A DNA stretch of 64,000 nucleotides from Candidatus Hemicellulosilyticus sp. P3 (GTDB lineage: Bacteria; Bacteroidota; Bacteroidia; Bacteroidales; P3), in contig LPNH01000003.1 in assembly GCA_001543385.1 (NCBI GenBank), forward strand, positions 62,001-126,000. The letters run 5' to 3'. Below, in pieces: positions 23,163-33,590 of the stretch. Within the stretch, counting starts at the first letter, position 1. Every line of letters starts with the position of its first letter. The notes beneath the pieces are model-generated. The model saw only the letters and a list, made by a program, of their open reading frames with translations, made no database searches and was not told the origin of the DNA. Made by a program: the position numbers and the translations under genes.

Positions 23163-24758
23163 ATGAAACGTTTGTTATTTCTCCCGTTGTTTCTTGCTGT
23201 TTTCACTTTTGTCCGCTCGCAGGAGGAGTTTTTCGACGGCCAGTCCTGCACCTCTATTATGGCGGGCCGGAAGGCGACGGTTGACGGCAGTGTCATCACC
23301 TCGCACACGTGCGATGGCCGTTATCGTACGTGGCTCAGTGTCGAACCGGCCGCCGACTATCCTGAGGGGGCGATGATGCCTGTCTATAAAGGCACCGCGC
23401 ACACGGTTTCGCGCGACGACACCACCGGTGTGCGTCTGGCCGGCGAGATACCGCAGGTGCGCCATACTTTTGCCTATCTCAATACGGCCTACCCTTGTAT
23501 GAATGAGAAGCAGCTGGCTATCGGTGAGACCACGTTCGGCGGCCCTGACACGTTGCGCAATCCCGACGGGATGTTTCTCATCGAGGAGCTGCAGCGTGTG
23601 GCATTGCAGCGTTGCTCCACAGCTCGTGATGCGGTGGTGCTGATAGGCAGTCTTGTCGAGCGTTATGGCTATGGTGACGGGGGCGAGTGTATCACCCTTG
23701 CCGACAAGAACGAGGTGTGGCAGATGGAGATACTCGGCGCAGGCCGCCACGCGAAGGGCGGTGTCTGGGCGGCTCAGCGCATCCCGGACGACCATGTGGC
23801 GATCAGTGCGAACATTCCCCGTATCGGACGTCTGCAACGCAATAATCCCGCCGCTTTCCTTTGTTCCGACAATGCGGAGTCGGTGGCGCGGCAACACGGC
23901 CTCTGGGACGGTAAGGGCGAATTTGTATTCTGGCGTGCGTTTCTGCCGGAGTATGCCGGCGGACGCAACTTCCGTGAGCGGGAGTTTTTTATACTCAACG
24001 CATTGGCGCCGTCGTTGCATCTGAATTATGAGATGGATGAGCTGCCGTTCAGTGTGCGGCCCGACAGCAATGTGTCGGTCGAATGTGTCATGGCATTGTT
24101 GCGCAGCACTTATGAGGGCACCGACATGGATATGTGCCGCAATGTGCTGATGCCTGTCGAACGTAAAAACTCCGAGGGCGACCCGTATACGGATTATGTG
24201 GTCAGCCCGTTGGCCAATCCCTGGATGACATCGGCGATGCAGAAGACGCTCAATTATCTGCGCCCCGGCACGGTCGATTTCCGGCGCACGGTGAGTGTGG
24301 CATGGTGTTCCTACAGCTGGGTGGCGCAGCTGCGCGGACGTATGCCCGACGCAGTGGGCGGTGTCTGCTGGTTCTCGGTCGACAATCCGGGCCAGTCACC
24401 GCGTATTCCCGTCTTTGCCGGCACGACCCGTCTGCCCGACGCTTTCGGCCGTTGCGGACAGAAGCGGTACGACCCCAATTCGTTGTTGTGGCAGTACCGT
24501 AAAGCCAATAAGCTGGCGACATTGGCGTGGCAACGCACCAAAAAGGAGATGACCGATACGCTGTTGCACCGGCAGCAGGCGGCATTCGACGGATTGAGGA
24601 AGCTGGAGTCCGATGTGCAGCTGTATTATATGCAAGGCATGATCTCTGACTGTGCACGACTGCTCGACGGCTATACCGAACGGGTCTATCTCGACACCCG
24701 CGACGCTTGGGCCGCCCTCGAGGCACGTTATTGGCACCTTTTCGGCATGGGATTCTGA
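23163..24758 (+). CDS. Secreted C69-family dipeptidase
   Basis: Signal peptide, CTSIMAGRKATVDGSVITSHTCDG, AIGETTFGG. Confidence 0.9.
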   Translation: MKRLLFLPLFLAVFTFVRSQEEFFDGQSCTSIMAGRKATVDGSVITSHTCDGRYRTWLSVEPAADYPEGAMMPVYKGTAHTVSRDDTTGVRLAGEIPQVRHTFAYLNTAYPCMNEKQLAIGETTFGGPDTLRNPDGMFLIEELQRVALQRCSTARDAVVLIGSLVERYGYGDGGECITLADKNEVWQMEILGAGRHAKGGVWAAQRIPDDHVAISANIPRIGRLQRNNPAAFLCSDNAESVARQHGLWDGKGEFVFWRAFLPEYAGGRNFREREFFILNALAPSLHLNYEMDELPFSVRPDSNVSVECVMALLRSTYEGTDMDMCRNVLMPVERKNSEGDPYTDYVVSPLANPWMTSAMQKTLNYLRPGTVDFRRTVSVAWCSYSWVAQLRGRMPDAVGGVCWFSVDNPGQSPRIPVFAGTTRLPDAFGRCGQKRYDPNSLLWQYRKANKLATLAWQRTKKEMTDTLLHRQQAAFDGLRKLESDVQLYYMQGMISDCARLLDGYTERVYLDTRDAWAALEARYWHLFGMGF

Positions 24759-24830
24759 ACTATTTGTGATAAAATTGCTATCTTTGCACACATTATATTA
24801 TTTTCAAATTAAAAATATTGTTTTCGCAAT

Positions 24831-26081
24831 ATGAAAGTCAACCGCAGAAAAGAGCTTTTCCCCCAGGTCACCGACGAGGAGTGGAATGACTGGAAATGGC
24901 AGGTGAAAAACCGCATTGAAACCTATGAACAGTTGAGTCGTTATTTCACTTTCACGCCCGAAGAGGCTGAGGGTGTCAAGAAGGCTCTGGCAAAGTTTCG
25001 CATGGCTATAACGCCTTATTATCTGAGTTTGATCGACCCCGCCGACCCGTATGACCCGGTGCGCCGCCAGTGCATTCCTGCCGGCGAGGAGTGCAATATC
25101 GCCCCCGCCGACTTGAACGACCCGCTGCATGAAGACGAGGACTCGCCGGCCCCCGGCTTGACGCACCGTTATCCGGACCGCGTTTTGTTTCTGATTACTG
25201 ATATGTGCTCGATGTATTGCCGCCATTGCACCCGCCGCCGTTTTGCCGGTCAGAAGGACGACGAGAGTCCCAGTGAGCGCATCGAGAAGTGTCTGGCTTA
25301 CATCGAACGGACTCCTGAGGTGCGCGATGTGTTGCTCAGCGGCGGCGATTGCTTGATGGTCAGCGACAAGAAACTGGAGTATATCATCCAGCGTCTGCGT
25401 GCCATCCCCCATGTGGAGATCGTGCGTCTCGGCAGCCGTACCCCGGTGGTGTGCCCGCAGCGCATCACGCCCGAGTTGTGTGAGATGCTGAAGAAGTACC
25501 ATCCCGTTTGGCTCAACACCCACTTCAACCACCCCAACGAGTTCACCCCCGAGGCCGAGGCCGCTCTGGCACGTTTGGCCAACGCCGGCATCCCGCTGGG
25601 CAACCAGACGGTGCTGTTGCGCGGCGTCAATGACTGCGTGCATGTGATGAAGAAGTTGATGCACGAGCTGGTGCGCAACCGTGTGCGTCCATACTATATC
25701 TACCAGTGCGACCTTTCGATGGGTCTGGAGCATTTCCGCACGCCGGTCAGCAAGGGTATTGAGATCATCGAGAATCTCCGCGGCCATACCAGCGGTTATG
25801 CGGTGCCCACGTTTGTGGTCGACGCGCCGGGTGGCGGCGGCAAGACACCGGTGATGCCGCAGTATGTCATCTCGCAGAGCCCCGACAAGGTGATTCTGCG
25901 TAACTTCGAGGGTGTCATCACCACCTACACTGAACCGCGCGAATACCACGAGGAGTGCCATTGCGAAGCTTGCGAACAGCGGCGGCGCGTGGACGAGGGC
26001 GTGGCTTCGTTGCTGGAGACTGACCGCATGGCGCTTGAGCCCAGCCATCTGATGCGGCATGAGCGCAACAAGAAACACTGA
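24831..26081 (+). CDS. kamA: Lysine 2,3-aminomutase family radical SAM enzyme
   Basis: CSMYCRHCTRRRFAG radical SAM motif, LLSGGDCLMVSD, NTHFNHPNEFTPE. Confidence 0.92.
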   Translation: MKVNRRKELFPQVTDEEWNDWKWQVKNRIETYEQLSRYFTFTPEEAEGVKKALAKFRMAITPYYLSLIDPADPYDPVRRQCIPAGEECNIAPADLNDPLHEDEDSPAPGLTHRYPDRVLFLITDMCSMYCRHCTRRRFAGQKDDESPSERIEKCLAYIERTPEVRDVLLSGGDCLMVSDKKLEYIIQRLRAIPHVEIVRLGSRTPVVCPQRITPELCEMLKKYHPVWLNTHFNHPNEFTPEAEAALARLANAGIPLGNQTVLLRGVNDCVHVMKKLMHELVRNRVRPYYIYQCDLSMGLEHFRTPVSKGIEIIENLRGHTSGYAVPTFVVDAPGGGGKTPVMPQYVISQSPDKVILRNFEGVITTYTEPREYHEECHCEACEQRRRVDEGVASLLETDRMALEPSHLMRHERNKKH

Positions 26082-26101
26082 CTTTAAGTAGATACAGAAA
26101 A

Positions 26102-27169
26102 TTGAAAACCGGAAGAGCATTCCTCTGTGGGTTTTGCGGGCGGATGTTTCTGCTTGCCCTGCTTTCCAGTTTTCAATTTTCTTTTATCAACACGGCCTCA
26201 GCCCAGGTGGCGGGGCTGTCGACGCTGGCGGTGCTGGACATGCCGTCCGACGCGCGTTCCGCCGCTTTTTCGATGGATTATCTGCCCGTGCTGGACGCCG
26301 GCGCCATGCAACGGTTGGACAATCCGTCGTTGCTGTTTCGCCCGCAGCGCCAGGTGTCGCTGAATGTCGTCACGCTTTTTGCCAGCTCGGCATCCGGCGC
26401 GGTGGCTTATGCTTTTGAGGCGCCGCATGTCGGACAAGTTACACTGGGGCTTCGTTTTTGCAGCTACGGCAGCTTTGAGGGCTATGATGTGAACGACCAG
26501 CCGACAGGCGAGTTTCGGGCCGGCGACTATATGCTGGTGCTGGGTTGGGGGTTGGTTGTCGACTCCAATTTTTCTATCGGCGCCAACTTGAAACCGGTCT
26601 TTTCACAATATGAGTCTTACAAGGCGTGGGCTGTCGCCGTCGATGTGGCCGGAAGCTATGTGAGCGACAGCCGCCGGCTGGTGGCTTCGTTGGCGGCCCG
26701 TAATATCGGTGCGCAGGTGGCGACATTTGACGACGAAGTGGAACGTCTGCCATTTGAACTTTCCGCGGCATGCTCTTACAAACTGTTGCGGGCGCCGTTC
26801 CGCCTGTTTGCCGCCTTGACGGAGCTGCAGCGGTGGAATCTTCGCTACGAGGATGCGCTGAATCCTTCGTCGTCGACAGACCCTTTCACGGGAGTGACGA
26901 CACGCGACTCTGACGGCAAGGTCTTTTTCGACCGCTTGGCCCGCCATGTTGTCGTGGGATTGGAGTTGGACTTCAACAGCCGTTTCTTTGCCCGTGTGGG
27001 GTATAATTACCGTCAGACCAAGGAGACGCAGTATGCCGGCAATACCAACGGCAGCGGTTTCTCGTTCGGTTTGGGCCTGAAAGGCAAGCGTTTTGATTTC
27101 TCCTATGCACGCAACAACTACCATCTCTCGCAGGCGGTGAATTATTTTACGTTGGAGTTCAGTTTGTAG
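26102..27169 (+). CDS. porQ: Type IX secretion system PorQ-like protein
   Basis: Signal peptide; beta-barrel with DARSAAFS...DNPSLL and GYNYRQTKETQYAG...GFSFGLGLKGKRFDFSYA. Confidence 0.75.
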   Translation: MKTGRAFLCGFCGRMFLLALLSSFQFSFINTASAQVAGLSTLAVLDMPSDARSAAFSMDYLPVLDAGAMQRLDNPSLLFRPQRQVSLNVVTLFASSASGAVAYAFEAPHVGQVTLGLRFCSYGSFEGYDVNDQPTGEFRAGDYMLVLGWGLVVDSNFSIGANLKPVFSQYESYKAWAVAVDVAGSYVSDSRRLVASLAARNIGAQVATFDDEVERLPFELSAACSYKLLRAPFRLFAALTELQRWNLRYEDALNPSSSTDPFTGVTTRDSDGKVFFDRLARHVVVGLELDFNSRFFARVGYNYRQTKETQYAGNTNGSGFSFGLGLKGKRFDFSYARNNYHLSQAVNYFTLEFSL

Positions 27170-27224
27170 CAGTCGGCGTTGAATATACGTAGTCAGGTCT
27201 TTTAATCATTTTTTTCTCTTTGCT

Positions 27225-28190
27225 ATGCGTCTATCTGTTGTCATCAGCCCGTTGGACAACCCCTATTGGAACTTGGCTGTCGAAAATTATCTGGTGGCGT
27301 CGTCCGATCCGGATGAGTGTACACTATACTTATGGCAGAACCGTCGCACGGTTGTCATTGGCCGGCACCAGAACCCTTACAGTGAATGTGACGTAGACTT
27401 GCTGCTTGCCGACGGTGGCTTTCTGCTTCGCCGCACAACGGGCGGCGGCGCAGTGTATCACGATGGCGGCAATCTTAATTTCTCCTTTGTGGTGCCGACA
27501 GATGCCTATGATGTGGAGCGCCAGTTTGAGGTGTTGCGCCGCGCTGTGGCGGATTACGGCTTGTCGACGTCGCTTAGCGGACGCAACGATGTGCTTTGCG
27601 AGGGACGTAAATTCAGTGGCAATGCTTTTTTGAAGGGGCCTGTGCATTGCCTGCATCACGGCACGATTCTCATCGCAGGCAATATGGCGGATATGCAGCG
27701 TTATCTGAGGCCTAAGCCGGCCAAACTGGCCAAGCACGGCGTGGCATCGGTGCAGAGCCGTGTGGTGAATCTGTCGGCGTTGGCGGCGGTGAGCCGCGAA
27801 AATATCAAACCCCGTCTTGTGGAGGCGTTCGAGGCGGTCTATGGCGCTACCGCCGGGCGGCGTCCGTTCGAGGAGTTACAGCGGCTGCCCGAGGTGGGTA
27901 GACGCTTTGAACAATACAGTGGCGACACATGGCTGACTGCGGGCTGGCGCGATTTCCGGGCAGAACGCAGCGCCCGTTTCGAATGGGGTGAGGTGGAATT
28001 GTCGTTGCAGGTCAGAGAGGGGCAAATCGTTGCGCTGCAACTGGCCACTGACGCGCTATCGACCGATACGGTGGAGGTGTTGGAACATATGTTGGTGCAT
28101 GCAGATTTGCAGCACTGTCCCGCACTGCCCGACAACGTCGATCGTGCCATGGCGGAGGATATTCTTTCCATGATTTATACCCGGAGGTGA
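27225..28190 (+). CDS. lplA: Lipoate--protein ligase A
   Basis: QNRRTVVIGRHQNPYSECD, LRRTTGGGAVYHDGGNLNFSFV, KFSGNAF. Confidence 0.92.
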   Translation: MRLSVVISPLDNPYWNLAVENYLVASSDPDECTLYLWQNRRTVVIGRHQNPYSECDVDLLLADGGFLLRRTTGGGAVYHDGGNLNFSFVVPTDAYDVERQFEVLRRAVADYGLSTSLSGRNDVLCEGRKFSGNAFLKGPVHCLHHGTILIAGNMADMQRYLRPKPAKLAKHGVASVQSRVVNLSALAAVSRENIKPRLVEAFEAVYGATAGRRPFEELQRLPEVGRRFEQYSGDTWLTAGWRDFRAERSARFEWGEVELSLQVREGQIVALQLATDALSTDTVEVLEHMLVHADLQHCPALPDNVDRAMAEDILSMIYTRR

Positions 28191-28766
28191 GTGCGGTATC
28201 TGCTTTTTGACAGGATGGACCAATGCACTGCCGCCGCAGTGGATGAATTGCTGTCTGCGGTGCCGCCTCAGCGCCGCGAAGAGGCGCTGCATATCCGGCA
28301 TCTGAGCGGTCGTTTTGCCGCGCTCAAGTCGTTTCAGCTGCTGCAACAGTTGCTGCCCGATCTGGATTGGCGGAATACCGTGTATCGGCGCACGGAGCAT
28401 GGCAAGCCCTATCTCTGTGGCCGCGACGGCAATCCGTTGCCGGATGTTTACTTCAGCATCAGCCACTGTGCCCGCGGGCTGCTGGTGGCGGTGTCGGAGC
28501 AGCCCATAGGGGTGGACATTGAGTCATTCCGCCATTTTTCCGATTCGTTGCTCCGCCGCTGCATGAATGAGCAGGAGCAACGTCAGATACTCCAGTCCGT
28601 CAATCCGCAACGGGAGTTTGCACAGTTATGGACCTGCAAGGAGGCCGTGTGTAAATTGCGCGGCACCGGGCTGACGGACGATTTGCCGGACCTGCTTTCG
28701 GGCTCTGAGACCACCAAGACGTATTGCAATCCGGCGACTGGTTACGCCTACTCATTTGCATGGTGA
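28191..28766 (+). CDS. 4'-phosphopantetheinyl transferase (GTG start)
   Basis: YFSISHCARGLLVAVSEQPIGVDIESF, LWTCKEAVCKLRGTGL. Confidence 0.85.
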   Translation: MRYLLFDRMDQCTAAAVDELLSAVPPQRREEALHIRHLSGRFAALKSFQLLQQLLPDLDWRNTVYRRTEHGKPYLCGRDGNPLPDVYFSISHCARGLLVAVSEQPIGVDIESFRHFSDSLLRRCMNEQEQRQILQSVNPQREFAQLWTCKEAVCKLRGTGLTDDLPDLLSGSETTKTYCNPATGYAYSFAW

Positions 28767-28799
28767 CAACACCTCTTGCCGGTGTCGAAAGAGATGACA

Positions 28800-31385
28800 T
28801 CACATCCGGCTAATGGGAGCCTTGCCGGCCACCAGCCGGGCTTCTATCGGCACAGTGCTGTCCATCAAACCGATGCGGGTGTCTGATGTGTGCCGGTTGA
28901 CACCGGTGTAGGCCAACGAGGCATCCTCGTAGCGGCGGAATTTCAAGATGGCGTCGTTCATTTGGGCGCGGTTGAACACCCCGACGCGCAGCAGCAGGTC
29001 GAAGTCGTCAATGGCCAATCCCGTGACCCTCCCGAATAGCGAAGGCTCCAATTTTCGGATCACATCCTCGAGACTTTCCTCGCGGTAGTCGGTGAGGTAC
29101 ATGAATATGGGGATGCGTGTGGCGAATTTCATCAGTTTCTCCTGTACCTCGCGTCGTTTGGAACGGTACTCTTTCTCTACTGCAGAAAGTTCCTTTTTCT
29201 TGCTGGAATTTTTTTTGTCGCCCATTTCACGTTTGAGTCTCTTGATTTTGTCGGCCTTGTTGACAATGCTCTCGATGATATCGCTGCCCAAGGCGCGGAA
29301 ACCTTCAATCTTCATGATGGTGGCCAACGCCTCAGGGTTGTCCAGCACCCGTTGCAGGGTGGCATTGTCCACGTTGACCAGCTGGGCGCTGTTCCATCGG
29401 CGTGCCAGCAGGGTGCCGCTGGTTCCGTTGTCCACAAAGTCGAGAATCTCGGTGGCGTCCACCCGTTTCATCGAACTGCCGTCGAATTGCAGGATGGGCA
29501 GGAAGTTGATAAATGCGTCCACCTTGTCTGTGATGCGTCGGTTGCAGTCAATGTCTAATTGGTTGGCGTAGGTCACCACCTCGCGCAAGGCGCGGTTAGG
29601 CGCGAAGTCGAAAACATAACAGGTTGTTTTCAGGATGTTCTTCTTCGTTGGGTCGTCTTTGTCAGTGGCTGTCCAGGGACTTTGCACACGAAAGGCTGTC
29701 TGGAAATAGGTCTCGGGGCTCGAGCAGTTGCGCAGCATCAGCAGTCCGCCCAGAGGCCGGAGGGTCACGCCCGTGGTCAGTTTGCCGCAGGTCAGTGTGA
29801 TGGTGCGGCTTTGCAACGGGTTGTCGCCCATTGCCTCGCGCACCGGTCTGAGGGCATCCACTCCGACGCCGGCCTTCGATCCGCTGCAGTTGATGATGGT
29901 ATAGTTTTGATAGAAGCCGTTGGCCGGGTGGTGTAACAGCGCCTCCATGGCATCGCACGAGGCCACATTGGGCAGGAACCACATCGTGTGGGCACAGCGG
30001 TCGAGCAGACGCGAGTCCTCGAAGGGTAGGGCGGGCCGTACATTGAGTGGCGAACTGCCGTCGCCGAAAATGGGTGCTTTTCCGCGGATGATGTCGAGCC
30101 ATTTCTGTACAGCTTTCTCGTGAACAAACGCGGCGACTGTTGCTTGCCTGCCACCGTTTGAATCCTTGCTGTCGGCTACTGTCTCGGCGCGGAAAAACTC
30201 GTTGAGGTCGAAACCGTCCATATCCCATTGCTCTATCATGGCACCCAGATCCTGTGGCATCTGGTAGGTCATCATCACCATAGTGGGCATCTCCATGTAA
30301 GGGCCGCCAACGGTCTCTTTTGCCGCCTGCTCGTCCTGGTAGGTCCAGTTGAAAATCTGATTCTCAACAAACTCACCGGTGGCCAGTGCACGGAACGGCG
30401 TGCCGCTGAGGTAAAGGTAATGCTTGCCCTTGATGGGCACCTCGCTGTCGTCCCAGGCGCGTCCACTCTCCACGTCGATGCCGCTTTCGCGCATCACCTC
30501 GTCCGCCTCTTTCAGGCGCTGTTTGTCTTCGTCGCTGCCCATGTCGAGCAGACTCTTGGCATTGTCGTTCCATGCCCCGAAGTGATATTCGTCCAGTACA
30601 ATCAAATCCCATTCGATGCGGTGCACCCACTCGTTTTTGGGCTTGATATTGCCGTAGCGGTCACGTCCGAGATAGTCTTGGAATGAGCCGAACACCACCA
30701 ATGGTTTCGATGACGACAACGACGGAAGCTGTTGTTCCTCCAAGCGACTGCTGTAGTATCGCCATCCGTCAAAGTCGCGGTGGCGCAGCAGGTCGTCGCG
30801 CCACGAGTCCTCCACGGCGGGTTTGAAGGTGAGCACCAATACCCGTTTGGCATTCATCCGCTTGGCCAGTTGATAGGTGGTGAATGTCTTGCCGAAACGC
30901 ATCTTGGCGTTCCACAGGTAGTGGCTGGGACGATTGGGCTCCTCTCCATCCATTCGGGCAAAGTAGTCGGCGGTCTGCGTTACAGCTTGCTTCTGCTCCG
31001 GCCGCAACGGATAGTCCAGGTCGCGCACGGTCTCTATCTGGGTCTGGCGATGGCGCACCGCCACATAGGCGGCTTTTGCCTCGCGCAGACTGCACTTGCA
31101 CCACTCACCGACAAGTTCCTTGCCCATGTGGCGCAGACACTCGTGCAGATCGTGGTCGCTGAAGCTCTCGCCGCTTCCGTCGGCATAGAAGGCATTGTCG
31201 TACCATAGCAGACGGTAGGTCTTGTGCGGCTCCGTGACGGGGTGCTGCTCGTCAATGCGCTTCCGCACGTCGGAGCGTGTCGTTTGCCCAATCTTGATCC
31301 AGCCGGGGAACGACGTGTCGTCATACATATAAATCTGCGGCACCGTGCGCTGCCCGGTGGGGAGTATCTGTTCTGTTGTCGCCAT
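28800..31385 (-). CDS. GIY-YIG/T5orf172-like domain plus DEAD helicase protein (restriction/defence)
   Basis: N-terminal IYMYDDTSFPGWIKIGQTTR; AKMRFGKTFTTYQLA Walker A, DLIVLDEYHFG Walker B, LYLSGTPFRAL. Confidence 0.85.
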   Translation of the reverse strand: MATTEQILPTGQRTVPQIYMYDDTSFPGWIKIGQTTRSDVRKRIDEQHPVTEPHKTYRLLWYDNAFYADGSGESFSDHDLHECLRHMGKELVGEWCKCSLREAKAAYVAVRHRQTQIETVRDLDYPLRPEQKQAVTQTADYFARMDGEEPNRPSHYLWNAKMRFGKTFTTYQLAKRMNAKRVLVLTFKPAVEDSWRDDLLRHRDFDGWRYYSSRLEEQQLPSLSSSKPLVVFGSFQDYLGRDRYGNIKPKNEWVHRIEWDLIVLDEYHFGAWNDNAKSLLDMGSDEDKQRLKEADEVMRESGIDVESGRAWDDSEVPIKGKHYLYLSGTPFRALATGEFVENQIFNWTYQDEQAAKETVGGPYMEMPTMVMMTYQMPQDLGAMIEQWDMDGFDLNEFFRAETVADSKDSNGGRQATVAAFVHEKAVQKWLDIIRGKAPIFGDGSSPLNVRPALPFEDSRLLDRCAHTMWFLPNVASCDAMEALLHHPANGFYQNYTIINCSGSKAGVGVDALRPVREAMGDNPLQSRTITLTCGKLTTGVTLRPLGGLLMLRNCSSPETYFQTAFRVQSPWTATDKDDPTKKNILKTTCYVFDFAPNRALREVVTYANQLDIDCNRRITDKVDAFINFLPILQFDGSSMKRVDATEILDFVDNGTSGTLLARRWNSAQLVNVDNATLQRVLDNPEALATIMKIEGFRALGSDIIESIVNKADKIKRLKREMGDKKNSSKKKELSAVEKEYRSKRREVQEKLMKFATRIPIFMYLTDYREESLEDVIRKLEPSLFGRVTGLAIDDFDLLLRVGVFNRAQMNDAILKFRRYEDASLAYTGVNRHTSDTRIGLMDSTVPIEARLVAGKAPISRM

Positions 31386-31436
31386 AATCTTTGTTGTTTA
31401 TGACGCTCAGAGAAATAAATATGTGATAGCTAAAAC

Positions 31437-31628
31437 CTAAAACAAGCCTGAATGTGAGCCCGTGTCGAGCATCAGCAACATCAGCGCCTCGTCTTCAAGT
31501 GCTTGCTCAATCCCATTCTTACGCTTTCGTTTGGCAGGCACAATGTCGATACCGTTGATACTCCGTATCAACTTGCGAAAACTGGGCAGCAGACTTTCAT
31601 TACTTACTCTTAACGTAATTTCAGCCAT
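31437..31628 (-). CDS. Small antitoxin-like protein, orphan and possibly truncated
   Basis: MAEITLRVSNESLLPSFRKLIRSINGIDIVPAKRKRKNGIEQALEDEA; resembles small Bacteroidales antitoxin-like proteins; no adjacent toxin ORF. Confidence 0.45.
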   Translation of the reverse strand: MAEITLRVSNESLLPSFRKLIRSINGIDIVPAKRKRKNGIEQALEDEALMLLMLDTGSHSGLF

Positions 31629-31751
31629 TTCAACCTCCTTTTGTGTCTGTACCGCATGGTTTTCGTTTTTATTGCATTGCTACCACATTTTAATTCAAAG
31701 AGCGTTCTGTTTTATATTTTTTACCGAGCCTTTCCCTCGGCGATGTCGGCC

Positions 31752-31792
31752 TATTCCATCGGTCGTATCATGCTTTCGATAAAGGCAATCTC
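31752..31792. repeat. 41-bp direct repeat, copy 1 (relic of methylase 3' end, KEIAFIESMIRPME*)
   Basis: TATTCCATCGGTCGTATCATGCTTTCGATAAAGGCAATCTC identical to 36731-36771. Confidence 0.95.
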
Positions 31793-31803
31793 CTTAAACA
31801 GGG

Positions 31804-33588
31804 TTAGAACCAGTCTGAGTACCCATGTTCATATCGGTCATGGCTATTGTTTTGTTGTTTTGAACTATATGCTTCTTCCACATTTTTGAACAAATCTTGT
31901 ATGGTTTGCAATTGGATTTCACTGTCATTATCCCTACATATAGCCAGGCCAAGTGCCGTTGAAAGAATAGACATCATCTCAATCACATGTTTCCAGTCCT
32001 CTATCAAAATTCCGTCTCCAACATTGTCACGTAGGTATTTGATGTCACTGAAGCCTGCATATCCGCAACATAATTCCTTTCGTGTTGATCCTCCGCCAGT
32101 GTAAACGATAGGCCTTTTCTGTAACACTCGGCTTATTTCATTTTCCGGCACTCCAATATTTCGTGCATGGCTTTCTATACGATGCACAATTTCATACATA
32201 CTTCGTGAAACGGCTGATTTATGGCTTTCTATACCAAGATCCATAACCGCATTGAGCCCATATGGGACAGAAATATAGTCATAGATTATAACCTCCTCAC
32301 CATTAGGTGCAGAAAACAAACTTATGTCTGTGGTGCCGCCACCGATATCAATAACCATATTCATTCCATCACCGAATTTTCCGTTCAACGCCATCGGATT
32401 GAGGTTCGCGCATGCTTCTGGAAACACATAAATAGAATTATCGCGTTTAGCTTCATTACTATAGGGCATGATATCAGTCAGCCGTACCAATTCGTCCACC
32501 GTACAACGCAAAAAAGCCTCTTTGTCATGGTGGAATACCTCTTCAATCAGATGATACACCGTCAGTATCACTTGCGTCGCCACCTCTTTGTTTTTCTGCC
32601 AAGTCTTTGTACTACTACAAGTCCCCATATTTACCGTAAGGTTTTCAGTGCCATATTTCTCATCGAGTTCAAAGAAGACATAGGTTAGATACCAGACACT
32701 CACCTGCAGAGGCGACCATTCATAGCGCCATTTTAGGCCGGAGGAGAAAAGAGACTGTTTAAAATACCTCATTATTATTGGCTGTAGACGTTTTTTTTCT
32801 TCTTTCCACAACTTGAGTTCCTTCTCGTAATTGGCCATACGCCCGTCCATTGATTCTTGGTTTCGTTTGTTGTGCTCATCCACCTCCTGACACCGTTTTT
32901 CATGGTTTTTTATCAGACTGTCACGTTTAGCCCTGATAGCCTCATATGCGTCAAGTTTGGAGCGGTAGTGAAGAAGTTGTTCCCTGTAATAGCGGTCCGC
33001 CCTGATTTTCGCCTTCTTCAACCTGGAATTATAAACTTTTATCTTTTTCTCATAGCGCTGCTTGGCTTTTAGGTATTCAATAAAGGCTTCCCCGAAGCTT
33101 TTGGGTTGTGTCGGCGTAGCGACCTGCTCCTTTATCAAGGTGCCGAGATCCGACAGGTCGTTGAACGTCTGAGTCGTTGCTTTAGTGGATTGTTGTTCCT
33201 CAATCTGAGGTGGCTCTGGCATAACAGGCTTGTGGAGTCGTGCTGCAATTTCCTCATAGTTAGGCTGCACAGGAGGATCGCCAACTTCAGGCAATTCGGG
33301 CAATATCGGATTCGGAGGATATGACCACAGAGCCAGTGTCGGTTTGACCGGTTCTTCTGTCAATGGGGCTATACGAGCCTGAAGAGCCTCGATCTCATCC
33401 ACGAAACCGTATGCCAGCGTTCGGTCTTTTCTGACCATGACCGTTGAGGGTATAGTGTACTGTTCCTGACCTTTGTCATCAACAAATCGATGAAAAAAGT
33501 ATAGCTTATTGCGGCGGTCGCTACTGTCCTCCAGACACACCTTTGTCTGGTGTGTTCCAAAATCCAGTCCTATCGTGTATGATGCCAT
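31804..33588 (-). CDS. Hsp70/actin-like ATPase with central coiled coil
   Basis: IGLDFGTHQTKVCLED, MVIDIGGGTTDISLFS, YTGGGSTRKELC. Confidence 0.8.
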   Translation of the reverse strand: MASYTIGLDFGTHQTKVCLEDSSDRRNKLYFFHRFVDDKGQEQYTIPSTVMVRKDRTLAYGFVDEIEALQARIAPLTEEPVKPTLALWSYPPNPILPELPEVGDPPVQPNYEEIAARLHKPVMPEPPQIEEQQSTKATTQTFNDLSDLGTLIKEQVATPTQPKSFGEAFIEYLKAKQRYEKKIKVYNSRLKKAKIRADRYYREQLLHYRSKLDAYEAIRAKRDSLIKNHEKRCQEVDEHNKRNQESMDGRMANYEKELKLWKEEKKRLQPIIMRYFKQSLFSSGLKWRYEWSPLQVSVWYLTYVFFELDEKYGTENLTVNMGTCSSTKTWQKNKEVATQVILTVYHLIEEVFHHDKEAFLRCTVDELVRLTDIMPYSNEAKRDNSIYVFPEACANLNPMALNGKFGDGMNMVIDIGGGTTDISLFSAPNGEEVIIYDYISVPYGLNAVMDLGIESHKSAVSRSMYEIVHRIESHARNIGVPENEISRVLQKRPIVYTGGGSTRKELCCGYAGFSDIKYLRDNVGDGILIEDWKHVIEMMSILSTALGLAICRDNDSEIQLQTIQDLFKNVEEAYSSKQQNNSHDRYEHGYSDWF

Positions 33589-33590
33589 TG

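Noticed and set aside
24804-26120. 438-aa minus-strand ORF
   Set aside because: Entirely antisense to kamA, whose sense product has full radical SAM motifs; H/V/Q/A-rich composition typical of the antisense frame in GC-rich coding DNA.
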